Below, one piece after another: positions 28,901 through 36,296 of a stretch of 64,000 bases of DNA. The stretch covers positions 1-64,000 of the forward strand of contig CAJADG010000032.1 of assembly GCA_903938445.1 (NCBI GenBank). Reading direction: 5' to 3'. The stretch is from an uncultured Bacteroidota bacterium. Its GTDB lineage: Bacteria > Bacteroidota > Bacteroidia > Chitinophagales > Chitinophagaceae. Every line of letters begins with the position of its first letter. Position 1 is the stretch's first letter. A program made the translations under genes and the position numbers. The notes under the pieces were generated by a model that searched no databases, was not told where the DNA came from, and worked only from the letters and a program-made list of their open reading frames with translations.

Positions 28901-31296
28901 CAACTCAAAAGATTAAAGGATTAAATGTTGGCACATTCACTGTAAATGTTACTGATGCCAATGGTTGTCAATCAAGTGCATCTGGCACAGTTGGTTCTCC
29001 AGTTTGTGATGTTCCTATTGCAGTTCCGGATTTTTATGTTGCTACAAATGGTGGTACAATCAGTAATACCATTTCAACAAATGACGTAGATACTTTATTT
29101 GCTGCAGCGGATCTTAACTATCAATTATTAAGTGTTCCATCTACCGAACAAGGAACCATTACTGCTAATTTAGACGGTAGTTTTGTTTTCACGCCAACTC
29201 CTTTATATAACGGTAAGGTTCAAATGACTTATTTGCTTACTAATCCACTAGGTTTAAGTTCAAGAACGACCATTAATATTTATGTTGCACATATTACGAT
29301 TACAGATACCGTTGTAAATTCTGATTGTACAAAAGGAGGATCTATTAACTTAGCACCTTCGGGTGGATTCCCTGGATATAAATATGCTTGGACAGGCCCA
29401 GGTAATTTTGTTTCTACAAGTCAAAATGTAAGTGCTTTGTCACCTGGTACATATCAGGTTTCTATCACTGACTCGGTAGGGGCTAATGTTACTCAATCAT
29501 ATGTTATCACAGATAATTGTGCTCCAGGAATATCTTCGATCTATTTAAGTGGTACCAATTCATTTACCTATAATGCTTCTGCACAAGCTCCTCAAACGTA
29601 TACAGCACACGGATCAACAGGTGCAGTAACAATAGTTTATTCAGGAGTGGGTTCAACTACATATGCTACTAGTACTACTAAGCCAAAACTTCCTGGTAAA
29701 TATAAAGCGGTCGCTACATTAGCTGCTGATGCCAATAATGCAAGTGCCACTTCGGTTGATTTTGAATTTACTATTGATAAAGCTCCTTTAACAGTTTCGG
29801 CTGGTAATCAAACAGTATATTTTGGTGATCCAATTACTACCATTTTAAAAGCGGGTACTTTTTCAATTACTGGATTTGTGGGTACAGATGATGTTTCAGT
29901 TATTTCTGGAACAGTTTCTTATACTACTAATTATACAACTACAACCAATGTGTCTGCAACAGGTATTACGATAACTCCTGTTGTAACTGGTTTGTCTGCT
30001 TTGAATTATTCTTTCTTACCAGCTAGTGGTATTATAACCATTAAATCAGCTTCTACTGCAAGGCCATTGCCTCCAACAGTAAATAATGCTAATTATATTT
30101 TTGGTAGTACTACCATACCTAAAAAATTAAGTAGTCTGGTAGTTTCAAAACCTATCGGTGCAGTACCTGCTTGGTGTAATGTGGATTCTTCAACCTGTGA
30201 TACGGTTGCCCCAGCTATGCCAATTATTATTGGTAAATACATTTATGCACTTAAATCATTAGATACTACCAATGGTTTATTGAGTGCAACTTATACATAC
30301 GATACAGTAATTATCAGACCTAATATTCCAACGGTAAAAGATTCTACATATGTTTTAGGATTACTTACAAATCCTGCAAACATTTCATTACAAGTAACAG
30401 GAATGACAGGTAATACTATTAATTACTTTATTACTTCAGTGAAACAATCGACTGTTCCAAAATTACCAACTGCAGTTGGTGTATTTAGATATACTGCTTC
30501 GCAAATTGTTAATGCAATAGAAAGTGATACAGTTGGTTTTAATGTAACCATGCTTAATGTTAATGACTTAATTCATTTAAGAAAAATAGTAGATACTGGA
30601 GTTTTACAATCTAATTCTACCTTTAATTATCCATTTACTTTAGTGGTAACCAATTTGACAAAATATCCTTTCACAAATATTATCGTGACAGATAATTTAC
30701 ATAATTCAGTTCCTATCACAAGTGACTTTAGTATTGTAAAAAATAGTGCAAATGGTGGTTTAATAGCTAACCCATTATTTAATGGAAGTAATGATATAAA
30801 TGTAACAAATAACACAAGCACGCTTGCTCCATTTGCTAAGGATACTGCTAAGTTTACGCTTAATTTGATTCCTAAAGGTTATAATGGTTCATTAAATAAC
30901 ATTGCATATGTAAAAGCAGATACTAAATGGGGAACCATTACGATGCAGTCATCTAGTGAAACAAAAGCAAATGAAACCACTAAGAGTCCTACCACTTATT
31001 TAGTAAAAGATTTAAAAATTTATATACCAGAAGGTTTCTCTCCAAACCATGATGGTGTCAATGATAAGTTCGTCATTATAAAACCTTACAATATTACTTT
31101 AGACTTAGAAGTGTTTAATAGATGGGGTAATGTAGTTTACAAGAACAGTAGCTATAATAATGAATGGGACGGTAAAGGAACCGGCAATTTCATAGGACAA
31201 GATTTAATTGATGGAGGATATTATTATTCACTTAGGGCAGTGGATGATAAAGGAAAAGTTGAAGTGTTTAAAGGATTTATAATTATTCAGAGATAG
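19936..31296 (+). CDS. Giant SprB-type adhesin with gliding-motility C-terminal domain
   Basis: This cell-surface protein of 3786 residues has a signal peptide (1-23) and a repetitive beta-strand-rich part (about 24-810, with VTLNSGAVWNE-type units). Invasin-like Ig repeats follow (about 815-1230), then four TQP-type repeats (about 1232-1665; the first two spaced exactly 112 residues), about 17 SprB repeats (about 1665-3195) and an MBG-type domain (about 3200-3372). It ends in the CHU_C sorting domain (about 3692-3786), with IPEGFSPNHDGVNDKF and VFNRWGNVVY. That domain directs export and anchoring by the type IX secretion system. It is followed one base later by porP/sprF, the usual partner arrangement. 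The ligand is unknown. Confidence 0.92.
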   Translation: MKGFFKYIVTLLIFVLIGVGAKAATYYSITNGNWNSNTTWSTSSGGGAVSSGVYPKAGDIVYIERGFTVTMNANSACSNLNLVSTTASILYTGAFTLNVSGTISIGGASSGMNLLSVDNGGIVNVTSNVAFTGGSTSFSSTVRHQLTINTGGTINITGNITNDSGSGSIRSSKILNSGSIVLTGSLAVNTLTNNSGSTFNYNGSSQTVKATNYGNLILSGSGTPVISSTSTTITISNDFTVGAGVNYSIRRTFTVSGNTNISGNITFNTSSSRTITFSGNVTLNSGAVWNESTTNSFVFGGNFVNNSNTFSNYSTSTHTFNGVSKTLSGSRIDTISNLVISGSITHNNTILASALTLNSGSTLNIGALFTSSGTTSISGTININSSTSTVTFSSDVTLNSGSVWNETAAAPITFAGNFTNNATTFTSSTGVHTFSGSTKNFSGNTQTTIPNLLLSGTYTNNSNLFVTTALSGSGTMTQGLGSQLKIGGTSSINLSATANGNIVNYSGSNQTILSNTYANLTLSGSGTATLQSGTNSVTGILLLSGTVSTTTVANLTIDTLNIYSGTGLTIPSSYTFTAGLTNIAGSIIFSGTGTKTFSSDVTLNSGAVWNESGISTFSFAGNFTNNASTFTTNTGVHTFTGVGKNFSGNSIIAIPNLTFGTGSSYTNNATIDVSTALSATTITQSAIAVLKIGGTSSFTTLSASTTGNTIEYYGSNQTVYSTAYSFLTLSGTATKTINSGTSIGATLNLAPVGSSTKLMIGTELNITTNALILGGTTIAMGTYGSTTANKTNKLDTYFTSSTGYLTVSTGSVGFVSVDNSTITASTTSVVANGTSTATITVTLLDVNSNPVANKVVSISGNGSSIISTTGGTYTGTSNSSGVVVFNVKDNISESVTYTVVGDGLTLKAKQTVLFTAGGIDHFSISSIGINQTAGTPINGLTFTALDINNNTVTSFNSTVSFSGTAGITGNSGTFYNGVLTNVSIIPLNAGTGKTFIITDVSSAKTGTASFTVAVGTVSLSRSTIAANTTTVLPDGTSKAIITVTLKDSYDNLVSGSLVTLNQEVGGSSVISPTSVTSDVNGVAVFNVSDNTTETITYTPNISTAAVTIGDMINTINIDFTAGAANAVNTTFTTSATTLIANGTSTQTLTIVTKDVDGNSLVIGGSTIVVSKVSGTGSIGTVTDNNNGTYSVVITSPALTGSGVFVATLNGIEIKSGTSSQTQITLNYIPGPATQLSFTTQPSSSTVAGVSFATQPVITIVDANGNTITSGSDATAVVTLNLSTGTGTLAGTLTMSAIAGVADFSGKGLNINYTGNDKVLTASATLNSISRNVSSSSFSITNSTATQLVFTRQPSSTTVAGVTFATQPIITIEDTYGNTITSGSDATAVVTLNLSTGTGTLAGTLTMSAIAGVADFSGKGLNINFTGNDKVLTASATLNSISRNITSSAFSITNSTPTQLVFTRQPSSTTVAGVAFATQPIVTIKDVYGNVVTNSGASISLSLSSGSGVLSGTTTLNAVAGVATFSNLNINLIGNDKVLSASTSGLSTVSINTPISITPAAASKLVYTTQPSASGIQNTILSQQPIIEIQDIFGNKVNSSASVSISITTGSGNLIGQTSVNASGGVVTFTDIAFDTQGTGKIVTVSSSGLTSASSRSISILAAGAFMVNVTTTDVTCSNLGKIYLDITGGVAPFKYDWSDISGALNIKDRVGIIAGTYSVTITDATGASLNSGSVIITGDQTGCTGITVCKSETESVFSADPDPNNTSYNWTVNNPNAHITGDGTASIKINWTAVPVGTYQVCVIANNSCGTSSQTCKTVYVKEPEIALFPDPTCSGSNLNLHAYGAVNYVWNGPNSFSSNLANPILYNATSSTANGTYTLTATDANGCAASGSISTNFSVSELPSIDASNVTGANDCSLLVGSGSINLTSISGGTSPYSFIWSKVGTGSYSSTTQNIDHLTTGSYMVSVKNKEGCSITKSFSVTALSGPSIAIASTSDVTCYNGSNGSISVTPTAGTSLNNSFSYIWTNSTGTYSSTDQNITNLSAGKYSVVLKDGNDCSVSTEAIIVQPTAPLSAEATLTNINCTGATTGAINLNVTGGTYTPSYTFAWTKSGLAGTFSTTQNLTNLSAGTYSVTITDHTCTYANTYTITEPSGALSATSVVTPINCYGGNTGIINLTTTGGTSPYSYSWSKSGDGSFSANIEDLSLLTAGTYNVVITDSKSCTLSPTGIVVTQPVSALSVNTYSITNVNCKGGSDGSITLNITGGTLSYTYAWSNGAITNTINGLNAGTYTATVLDANGCSLVQNYNITEPSLALATSISSSNNVTCYNLSNGLINTTTVGGTTPYTYTWSKVGNPSYSFTNANPLNLSAGTYNLSVIDANGCSSSSSATITQPTSINVSANLTNILCNGANTGAINNTTTGGTGPYSYVWNTGDLTEDLTGISAGTYSVTVSDANACSTVQSYTITQPSALSLSSTFNNLTCYNSNDGNISLTVTGGLAPYNYAWSGSGSFSASTKDLNGLIAGTYSTTVTDANGCTAVLPSTIVVSAPTAITLATPTITNINCFGQTTGAITLSVSGGTGSLTYLWADGLTTQNRTALKAGNYNVAITDINGCNINSGTINITQPSADLNLTIAPSNINCNGSSNGSIDATLLGGTSPYSYQWTKTGDGTFNKTTQDLSLLNVGTYNLVATDANNCTVSGSVVINQPSAISLSMTNTNLSCNGSADGSITLTATGGTAPFTYAWTGPNSFTATTKNISSLSPGIYTVTVTDANGCTATLISAAITQPAAVTVAASIIGNVNCYNGADGSISALASGGTAPFTYSWSNGSIGAAQSSLAAGIYKVIVVDANGCTAKDSLTITQPSQPIKLYGTVTDTRACAGTPSGKIDVTVENATGTLTYAWTGPTTIGNIKSPTGLAAGDYALTVSNALGCTATLNKTVGTSAILVASVSTVDKTCAINPDGSAYAVATGGVAPYKYAWASGDTTQKIKGLNVGTFTVNVTDANGCQSSASGTVGSPVCDVPIAVPDFYVATNGGTISNTISTNDVDTLFAAADLNYQLLSVPSTEQGTITANLDGSFVFTPTPLYNGKVQMTYLLTNPLGLSSRTTINIYVAHITITDTVVNSDCTKGGSINLAPSGGFPGYKYAWTGPGNFVSTSQNVSALSPGTYQVSITDSVGANVTQSYVITDNCAPGISSIYLSGTNSFTYNASAQAPQTYTAHGSTGAVTIVYSGVGSTTYATSTTKPKLPGKYKAVATLAADANNASATSVDFEFTIDKAPLTVSAGNQTVYFGDPITTILKAGTFSITGFVGTDDVSVISGTVSYTTNYTTTTNVSATGITITPVVTGLSALNYSFLPASGIITIKSASTARPLPPTVNNANYIFGSTTIPKKLSSLVVSKPIGAVPAWCNVDSSTCDTVAPAMPIIIGKYIYALKSLDTTNGLLSATYTYDTVIIRPNIPTVKDSTYVLGLLTNPANISLQVTGMTGNTINYFITSVKQSTVPKLPTAVGVFRYTASQIVNAIESDTVGFNVTMLNVNDLIHLRKIVDTGVLQSNSTFNYPFTLVVTNLTKYPFTNIIVTDNLHNSVPITSDFSIVKNSANGGLIANPLFNGSNDINVTNNTSTLAPFAKDTAKFTLNLIPKGYNGSLNNIAYVKADTKWGTITMQSSSETKANETTKSPTTYLVKDLKIYIPEGFSPNHDGVNDKFVIIKPYNITLDLEVFNRWGNVVYKNSSYNNEWDGKGTGNFIGQDLIDGGYYYSLRAVDDKGKVEVFKGFIIIQR
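23629..24930 (+). repeat. Tandem TQP repeats in the giant adhesin
   Basis: Units begin at about 23629, 23965, 24301 and 24616 (QLxFTTQPSSSTVAG-type starts). The first two steps are each 336 bp. Units 1 and 2 are nearly identical over about 110 bp at 23810-23920 and 24146-24256, differing at very few positions, which points to recent duplication or gene conversion. The third and fourth units are more diverged. Confidence 0.85.
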
Positions 31297-32220
31297 ATGA
31301 AAAGATATATTTATATACTAATAATGTTGTTTTTAGTTCTTTCAAAAGAAAAGAGCTACGGGCAGTCAATGCCTATGTATTCACAATACATGTACAACAT
31401 GACCAATATTAATCCGGCTTATGCTGGTAATAGGGGTGTTCCAAGTGTGGCCTTTATTTGGAGAGAACAATGGGCTGGTTTACCTGGGGCTCCTTCTACC
31501 AAGTCAATTACCTTAGATTTACCATCTGAAAATAAAAAAGTAGGTTTTGGTATTCAATTGTTTGATGATAGATACGTTAATGTTATTCGAAGAACAGGTG
31601 TTAATTTGTATTATAATTTAAAAATACCTGTATCAGACCATGGTGTACTTAGTTTAGGTTTAAAAGGCGGTTTTTATAATGACCTTAAAACTTTAACTAA
31701 TGTAGATTTAGGACTTATTAATGCATATGATGCAGCATACGCAACCAATTTTAATAAAATTGTTCCTTTGGCGGGGGCTGGTATATATTACAATGACGAT
31801 CATTTTTATGCAGGATTTTCTGCTCCCGATGTAATTACCTTTTCTAAAGTTCAAAGCTATAAATCCGACTCAAGTTTATATCAAGTAAATGAGTTGCATT
31901 ACTTTTTTACAACAGGATATTCTTTCGATATAAATGAGGATGTACAACTTAAGCCTTCCTTATTATTAAAAATGGTTAGTGGTGCTCCTTTCCAAACTGA
32001 TTTTAATTTGAATTTATGGTTAAAGAATACAGTTGGTGTTGGTGCTTCTTACAGAACCGGAGAGTCTGTTTTAGGAATGGCCGAAGTACAAGTGAGTCCT
32101 CAGTTTAGAGTAGGCTATGCCTATGATATGCCATTCAAAACTCCTAATACAAGTGAATTGTTTATGAGACTTGAATTTGGGCATCTTTTCCCTAATACTA
32201 AAAACTACAAGATTTACTAG
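31297..32220 (+). CDS. PorP/SprF family type IX secretion membrane protein
   Basis: This 307-residue outer-membrane beta-barrel protein has a signal peptide (about 1-22). The conserved family opening is PMYSQYMYNMTNINPAYAGNRG, split here as PMYSQYMYN and NPAYAGN, followed by WREQWAGLPGAPST. Alternating strands run to the end, with a final RLEFGHLFPNTKNYKIY. In Flavobacterium, SprF-like proteins are needed for surface display of the co-encoded SprB-type adhesin. The start codon directly follows the adhesin stop, and the OmpA gene begins two bases after its own stop, so translation is probably coupled. Confidence 0.93.
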   Translation: MKRYIYILIMLFLVLSKEKSYGQSMPMYSQYMYNMTNINPAYAGNRGVPSVAFIWREQWAGLPGAPSTKSITLDLPSENKKVGFGIQLFDDRYVNVIRRTGVNLYYNLKIPVSDHGVLSLGLKGGFYNDLKTLTNVDLGLINAYDAAYATNFNKIVPLAGAGIYYNDDHFYAGFSAPDVITFSKVQSYKSDSSLYQVNELHYFFTTGYSFDINEDVQLKPSLLLKMVSGAPFQTDFNLNLWLKNTVGVGASYRTGESVLGMAEVQVSPQFRVGYAYDMPFKTPNTSELFMRLEFGHLFPNTKNYKIY

Positions 32221-32222
32221 GT

Positions 32223-35018
32223 ATGAATAATCAAAAAATCAAAGCTGCTATATTTTGGGTTTTAGTAATTTCAATTGCTAGCACTAATTACTTATTTGCA
32301 CAAACTAATTCTAATCAACTTTTAGTAAGGGATTCTTTAGATTATAAAGACAATAAAATTACTATTAATACAACTCAAAATGAGTTTAGCCCAATTCCAT
32401 ATAAAGGGGGATTATTATACATTTCAAAAAAATCTGCAATTGGTAAAGGCAATTTGTATAATCGAGTGTATTGGACTGCCAATCCCAAGTTTAAAATCAG
32501 TGACAGTTTAAATAATATAGATAGTTCAAAATTCATCAAACTTAGTAAATTCGAAAAGTCTGATGATTTTACTGCTCCAACAAGTAACGATAATGATATT
32601 CTAGTAAATTATACAAGAATTAAAAATAAATTCAATAATGTTGAACAGGAGTTTATAGGTTTTTCATCTGAACAAGCTTTTGCATATGATGATAGTGCCA
32701 AACTAATTGTATATGCCAAAAAGAGAAAAATGATATTGGGTGGAATTGCACATTGGGAACTTTGGCAAGCAAATTTGATACTTGGAAAATTAAAAAATAA
32801 ACATAGAATCAATTTTGACGATAATGCTGCTGATTATTTGTATCCATTTATTGATCATAATGATGGCAAATTATATTTTGCTAGTAATAAAAAAGACGGA
32901 AAAGGTGGTTATGATTTATACTATGTAAATAAAGATGGTAATAATTTCGGTACGCATCCTATCGCCTTGAATGAAATTAATTCCATAAATGATGATATCG
33001 CAATTTTTAAAAATGCGGATGTTATTTATTTTAGTTCCAATAGAGTTGGCGGATTAGGTGGATTTGATATTTATAACTATGATCAAAATAAAACGGTTAC
33101 TAATTTAGGTTATCCATTAAATACTTCGCAAGATGAGGTTAGTCTTCAAAAAATTAATAATGATTATTATTTAACTACAAATCGGAACGGAAATTTCGAC
33201 ATATTTAGTGCTAATTATTTACCAGTAAAATATAACATTAATGGTTTATTGTTATATAAGAGTGATAGTACGATTGCCCCTAATCATAAAATGTATTATA
33301 AAGATGCGGATACGGGCTTAACTATTGATACTTTATTTTCAGACAACAATGCTAAATATTCATTTACAGGAAAGCCTAATAGAAATTACATTTTTACAAC
33401 TTTAAATGGGGATAGTATAATTGAATATTATTCAATTATAACAAATGCAAATCAAAAAACCTTTGATTATATAACTACAATTGGAGGTAGAAGTCCTAAA
33501 CAAAAAGCGGATTCTATTCAAGCATTATTGGCTGCCTTAGAAAAGAGAAGACTTGATAGTATTGACGCAACAGGAATTACTACCAAGTTTGTTGTTCATT
33601 TTGGATTTAATAAATATAATATTGAAAATAAAGAAAAGTATGTATTAGATTATTTATTGACAAAGCTGAAAAATTTACCTAATACTTACATTGCAATTGG
33701 AGCATTTACCGATTGTATTGGATCTGATAAATACAATTATAATCTATCTGTAAATAGAGCTAAGTCAGTATATCATTATTTGGTTAGTCATGGTTTAAAT
33801 AAGAAGCAAATATTGACAAATGGTTATGCAAACAAATTTAACATTACTCCATGTATAACTAAGTCTTCTAAAAATAATATTAAAGCTCAAAGTGATAACC
33901 GTCGTGCTGAGGTAGTTTTAAGTAATGAGAAAAATCAAAATTGGGAAAGTTTAGAAAAGGCTAGAGGATCTAATTACTATAAGATTTTTAATGCAAGCTC
34001 TAAAGTTGCTACCACAATTGTATCTGAAAAGACAGTTGTACTTCTTGTTAAGGATACCATTCAAAATGTTTTACCTAAACTTATCATTAAGAAAGATACA
34101 ATTGTAAAACCAGTAATAGTTGCTAAACCAACATTTAAAAAAGATACTATTGCGATAAAGGATACGATTGTAAAAAAGGTTGTTGTAACTAAACCAATCA
34201 TCAAGAAAGATACAGTTGTTAAATCAGTTATAGTCGCTAAACCAACAGTTAAGAAAGATACTATTGCGAAAAAGGATACAATTGTAAACAAGGTTGTGGT
34301 CACTAAACCAATTATCAAGAAAGATACAGTTGTAAAACCAGTTATAGTTGCTAAATCAATCGTTAAAAAAGATACTATTGCGAAAAAGGATACAATTGTA
34401 AACAAGGTTGTGGCAACTAAACCAATAATCAAGAAAGATACTATTATCAAGAAAGAAAATATTGTTAAGAAAGATACAGTTGTTAAATCAGTTATAGTCG
34501 CTAAACCAGCGGTTAAAAAAGATTCAATTGTAAGTGCGCCAATAATGGTAACTCAGGCTAAACAAGCTACTAATGTAGATTTAACTAAAGAAGAGATTAT
34601 TAAAGCATTGGATTCTTTAGCAAAGCTTAAAATTGAACAAGAAAGAATTGTTGCTTATTTAACTTTAAGAATTAACAATAAACCAATCGATATTTATGTA
34701 AATTCTGATAGTGTAACAATTGAATTATATGATAATGGAGTACATGATAAGGATTCTGTATCAGTTATCTATAATAACAGAATTGTAGTGGATAGACAAG
34801 AACTTAAAGTGAATCAACCCATTAAATTCAAGTTGAAAGTGGACGCTAACATGAAAAATAATGAAATGGTAATGGTTGCTGAAAATCTTGGAACGGAACC
34901 ACCCAATACTGCAGTAATGTTTATTACAGAAAAATCAGGCAAACGACAACAAGTAATTTTAAATACGGATATGACTCATAACGGAGTTGTATACTTTATA
35001 CGAATTGGGAAACAATAA
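32223..35018 (+). CDS. OmpA-family protein with beta-propeller and Lys-rich repeat linker
   Basis: This periplasm-facing envelope protein of the adhesin operon has a signal peptide (about 1-26) and a PD40/WD40-like propeller region (about 125-320; KLYFASNKKDGKGGYDLYYV). An OmpA peptidoglycan-binding domain follows (about 452-569) with AIGAFTDCIGSDKYN, LSVNRAKSVYHYL and SDNRRAEVVL. Next come KKDT/KPII-type repeats (about 608-769) and a C-terminal domain (about 813-931) with IELYDNGVHDKDSVSV and AENLGTEPPNTAVM. Paired propeller-OmpA proteins accompany PorP/SprF proteins in Bacteroidota and probably link the machinery to the cell wall. Here the OmpA domain is internal rather than C-terminal, which is unusual. 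Confidence 0.88.
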   Translation: MNNQKIKAAIFWVLVISIASTNYLFAQTNSNQLLVRDSLDYKDNKITINTTQNEFSPIPYKGGLLYISKKSAIGKGNLYNRVYWTANPKFKISDSLNNIDSSKFIKLSKFEKSDDFTAPTSNDNDILVNYTRIKNKFNNVEQEFIGFSSEQAFAYDDSAKLIVYAKKRKMILGGIAHWELWQANLILGKLKNKHRINFDDNAADYLYPFIDHNDGKLYFASNKKDGKGGYDLYYVNKDGNNFGTHPIALNEINSINDDIAIFKNADVIYFSSNRVGGLGGFDIYNYDQNKTVTNLGYPLNTSQDEVSLQKINNDYYLTTNRNGNFDIFSANYLPVKYNINGLLLYKSDSTIAPNHKMYYKDADTGLTIDTLFSDNNAKYSFTGKPNRNYIFTTLNGDSIIEYYSIITNANQKTFDYITTIGGRSPKQKADSIQALLAALEKRRLDSIDATGITTKFVVHFGFNKYNIENKEKYVLDYLLTKLKNLPNTYIAIGAFTDCIGSDKYNYNLSVNRAKSVYHYLVSHGLNKKQILTNGYANKFNITPCITKSSKNNIKAQSDNRRAEVVLSNEKNQNWESLEKARGSNYYKIFNASSKVATTIVSEKTVVLLVKDTIQNVLPKLIIKKDTIVKPVIVAKPTFKKDTIAIKDTIVKKVVVTKPIIKKDTVVKSVIVAKPTVKKDTIAKKDTIVNKVVVTKPIIKKDTVVKPVIVAKSIVKKDTIAKKDTIVNKVVATKPIIKKDTIIKKENIVKKDTVVKSVIVAKPAVKKDSIVSAPIMVTQAKQATNVDLTKEEIIKALDSLAKLKIEQERIVAYLTLRINNKPIDIYVNSDSVTIELYDNGVHDKDSVSVIYNNRIVVDRQELKVNQPIKFKLKVDANMKNNEMVMVAENLGTEPPNTAVMFITEKSGKRQQVILNTDMTHNGVVYFIRIGKQ
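34045..34530 (+). repeat. KKDT-type repeat tract in the OmpA-family gene
   Basis: Direct repeats of roughly 115-120 bp encode units of the form IIKKDTVVKPVIVAKPTVKK followed by DTIAKKDTIVNK. About three and a half units are visible, rich in Lys, Val and Thr, with no Gly or Pro-Gly breaks. Confidence 0.85.
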
Positions 35019-35046
35019 GTTTAATTAAATATAAAAGTTTGATAAC

Positions 35047-35079
35047 AAAAAAGCCTCCAGTTATTGGGGGCTTTTTTTG
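35047..35079 (+). terminator. Terminator of the adhesin operon
   Basis: The stem AAGCCTCC/GGGGGCTT is followed by seven T residues, 30 bp after the OmpA stop. It nearly repeats the dnaK terminator sequence. Confidence 0.88.
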
Positions 35080-35099
35080 GACTGTGCATGTATATGTTG

Positions 35100-35107
35100 T
35101 ACTTTCG
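35100..35107 (+). promoter_or_regulatory. -7 box-like TACTTTCG
   Basis: It is a TAnnTTYG match ending 19 bp before the ATG of the J-domain gene. Confidence 0.35.
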
Positions 35108-35126
35108 CGCCTTATAATATTTGAAA

Positions 35127-35576
35127 ATGAAGCGTATTGAAAGGCATAGAGCCATTTTAGGGGTTGATGATAAAGCTACTTTAAGTGATTTAAAGAAAGT
35201 TTATCGTAAAATTATGATGGAGTGGCATCCTGACAAGTTTCAAGACAGTGAAGAGTCTAAAAAAATGGCTGAAGAGAAGTCGACAAAACTAATTGCTTCT
35301 TACCACTTTTTAGTAAGTGTACATCCCGAAACGCATGCAGCTACCATTACAGAATATACAGCAACCATTTCAGAAGCTAGCATTCATGATTTTGAATATA
35401 AATCTGAAATATTACGTGTAGTATTCTCAGATGGTAATGAATATGAATATTATGGAGTGCCTAAAGCAATTTATGTGAAGTTGGTGAATGCTGATACTCC
35501 AGATAGATTTGCACGTAGACACATTTATGAAAATTATTTATACCGTAGTACCAGTAAGATTGTTGGAGGTGAGTAA
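35127..35576 (+). CDS. J-domain plus KTSC-domain protein
   Basis: This cytosolic protein of about 149 residues fuses two small domains. Residues 1-65 form a J domain with the diagnostic HPD (MEWHPDKFQD), which stimulates Hsp70 ATPase. The C-terminal half is a KTSC-type domain (FEYKSEILRVVFSDGNEYEYYGVP, cited here as FEYKSEILRVVF and EYEYYGVP; then RRHIYENYLYR), found in proteins of unknown function linked to nucleic acids or tRNA-synthetase-like folds. The ATG at 35127 is preferred over a TTG two codons upstream. It may be a specialised co-chaperone of the DnaK encoded in this window, but that is inference. Confidence 0.82.
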   Translation: MKRIERHRAILGVDDKATLSDLKKVYRKIMMEWHPDKFQDSEESKKMAEEKSTKLIASYHFLVSVHPETHAATITEYTATISEASIHDFEYKSEILRVVFSDGNEYEYYGVPKAIYVKLVNADTPDRFARRHIYENYLYRSTSKIVGGE

Positions 35577-35590
35577 AAATTAATGTTAGT

Positions 35591-36265
35591 CTAAGGTTTT
35601 GATTTTAAATGTAAATCCTTGGTTAATGCTCTTACTCTTTCCATGAAATCTTTTCCTGGGTCATTCTTGATCGTTATATATTTTGGATCCGTTTCCTTCC
35701 AGATATTTGAATGTCTAAATTTTAAATATTCTTCATGGCCAATAAGGTATTCCATTTTATACTTTGCACTCAAGTAACGAACTAATTTTGCATTTGAAAT
35801 GACCTGTGCTTCTGTTAGTGGCTCTTTTTCACTTCCTATATTTTCAACTCCAATGGCACAGTAATTTAAACCAATCACATGCCTAGCAAATAGGGTGTCT
35901 GGTATAAGTTGATAAATGCTCCCCTCTCTATCAATTAAATAGTGTGATCCAACATTCAAGGCACTTACTTTTTTATTTATTTGTCTACTTTCCTCAATAG
36001 TAGGGGCGTTAAAATAGGCATGTATCGTTTGAATAGTTCCAAAACCAGTAAAATGTAATACAATCATTTTTGGATGAATAGTCGGGCTAGATGTATTAAT
36101 TCCGTGTCTTGTTTTTAAATATTCAATACTTAAATCAATTCTTTCCTTTGAATAATTGATGGGTAGTTGAATGATATGGATAGAGGTATCATTTTGGGCT
36201 GAACCGCTTATTGAAATTAAGGTTGCTAGAATTATTGTAAAAAATATGGAGTGAATTGTTTTCAT
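35591..36265 (-). CDS. Secreted N-acetylmuramoyl-L-alanine amidase (amidase_2 type)
   Basis: A signal peptide (about 1-23, ending GSAQN) precedes an amidase_2/PGRP-like domain that cleaves the amide between muramic acid and the peptide stem. Zinc-ligand segments are MIVLHFTG (His), ARHVIGLNYCAIGVENIG (with the catalytic Glu) and the TDPKYI-NDPGKDF region at the C-terminus. YLIGHEEY supplies another His. At 224 residues it is a single-domain enzyme. It is convergent with the J-domain gene (14-bp gap). Its start lies next to the tRNA-linked structured element of copy 2. Confidence 0.85.
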   Translation of the reverse strand: MKTIHSIFFTIILATLISISGSAQNDTSIHIIQLPINYSKERIDLSIEYLKTRHGINTSSPTIHPKMIVLHFTGFGTIQTIHAYFNAPTIEESRQINKKVSALNVGSHYLIDREGSIYQLIPDTLFARHVIGLNYCAIGVENIGSEKEPLTEAQVISNAKLVRYLSAKYKMEYLIGHEEYLKFRHSNIWKETDPKYITIKNDPGKDFMERVRALTKDLHLKSKP

Positions 36266-36296
36266 ATTATTAAGGTAGGGATTTTTTTAGTGTACC

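Noticed and set aside
24930-29520. CRISPR-like or short tandem DNA array
   Set aside because: The periodicity comes from about 17 SprB protein repeats of variable spacing and diverged DNA, not from identical spaced repeats.
34061-34450. Minus-strand open frame of 129 codons
   Set aside because: It is the reverse reading of the KKDT repeat tract in the OmpA-family gene; the periodic hydrophobic sequence is a by-product.
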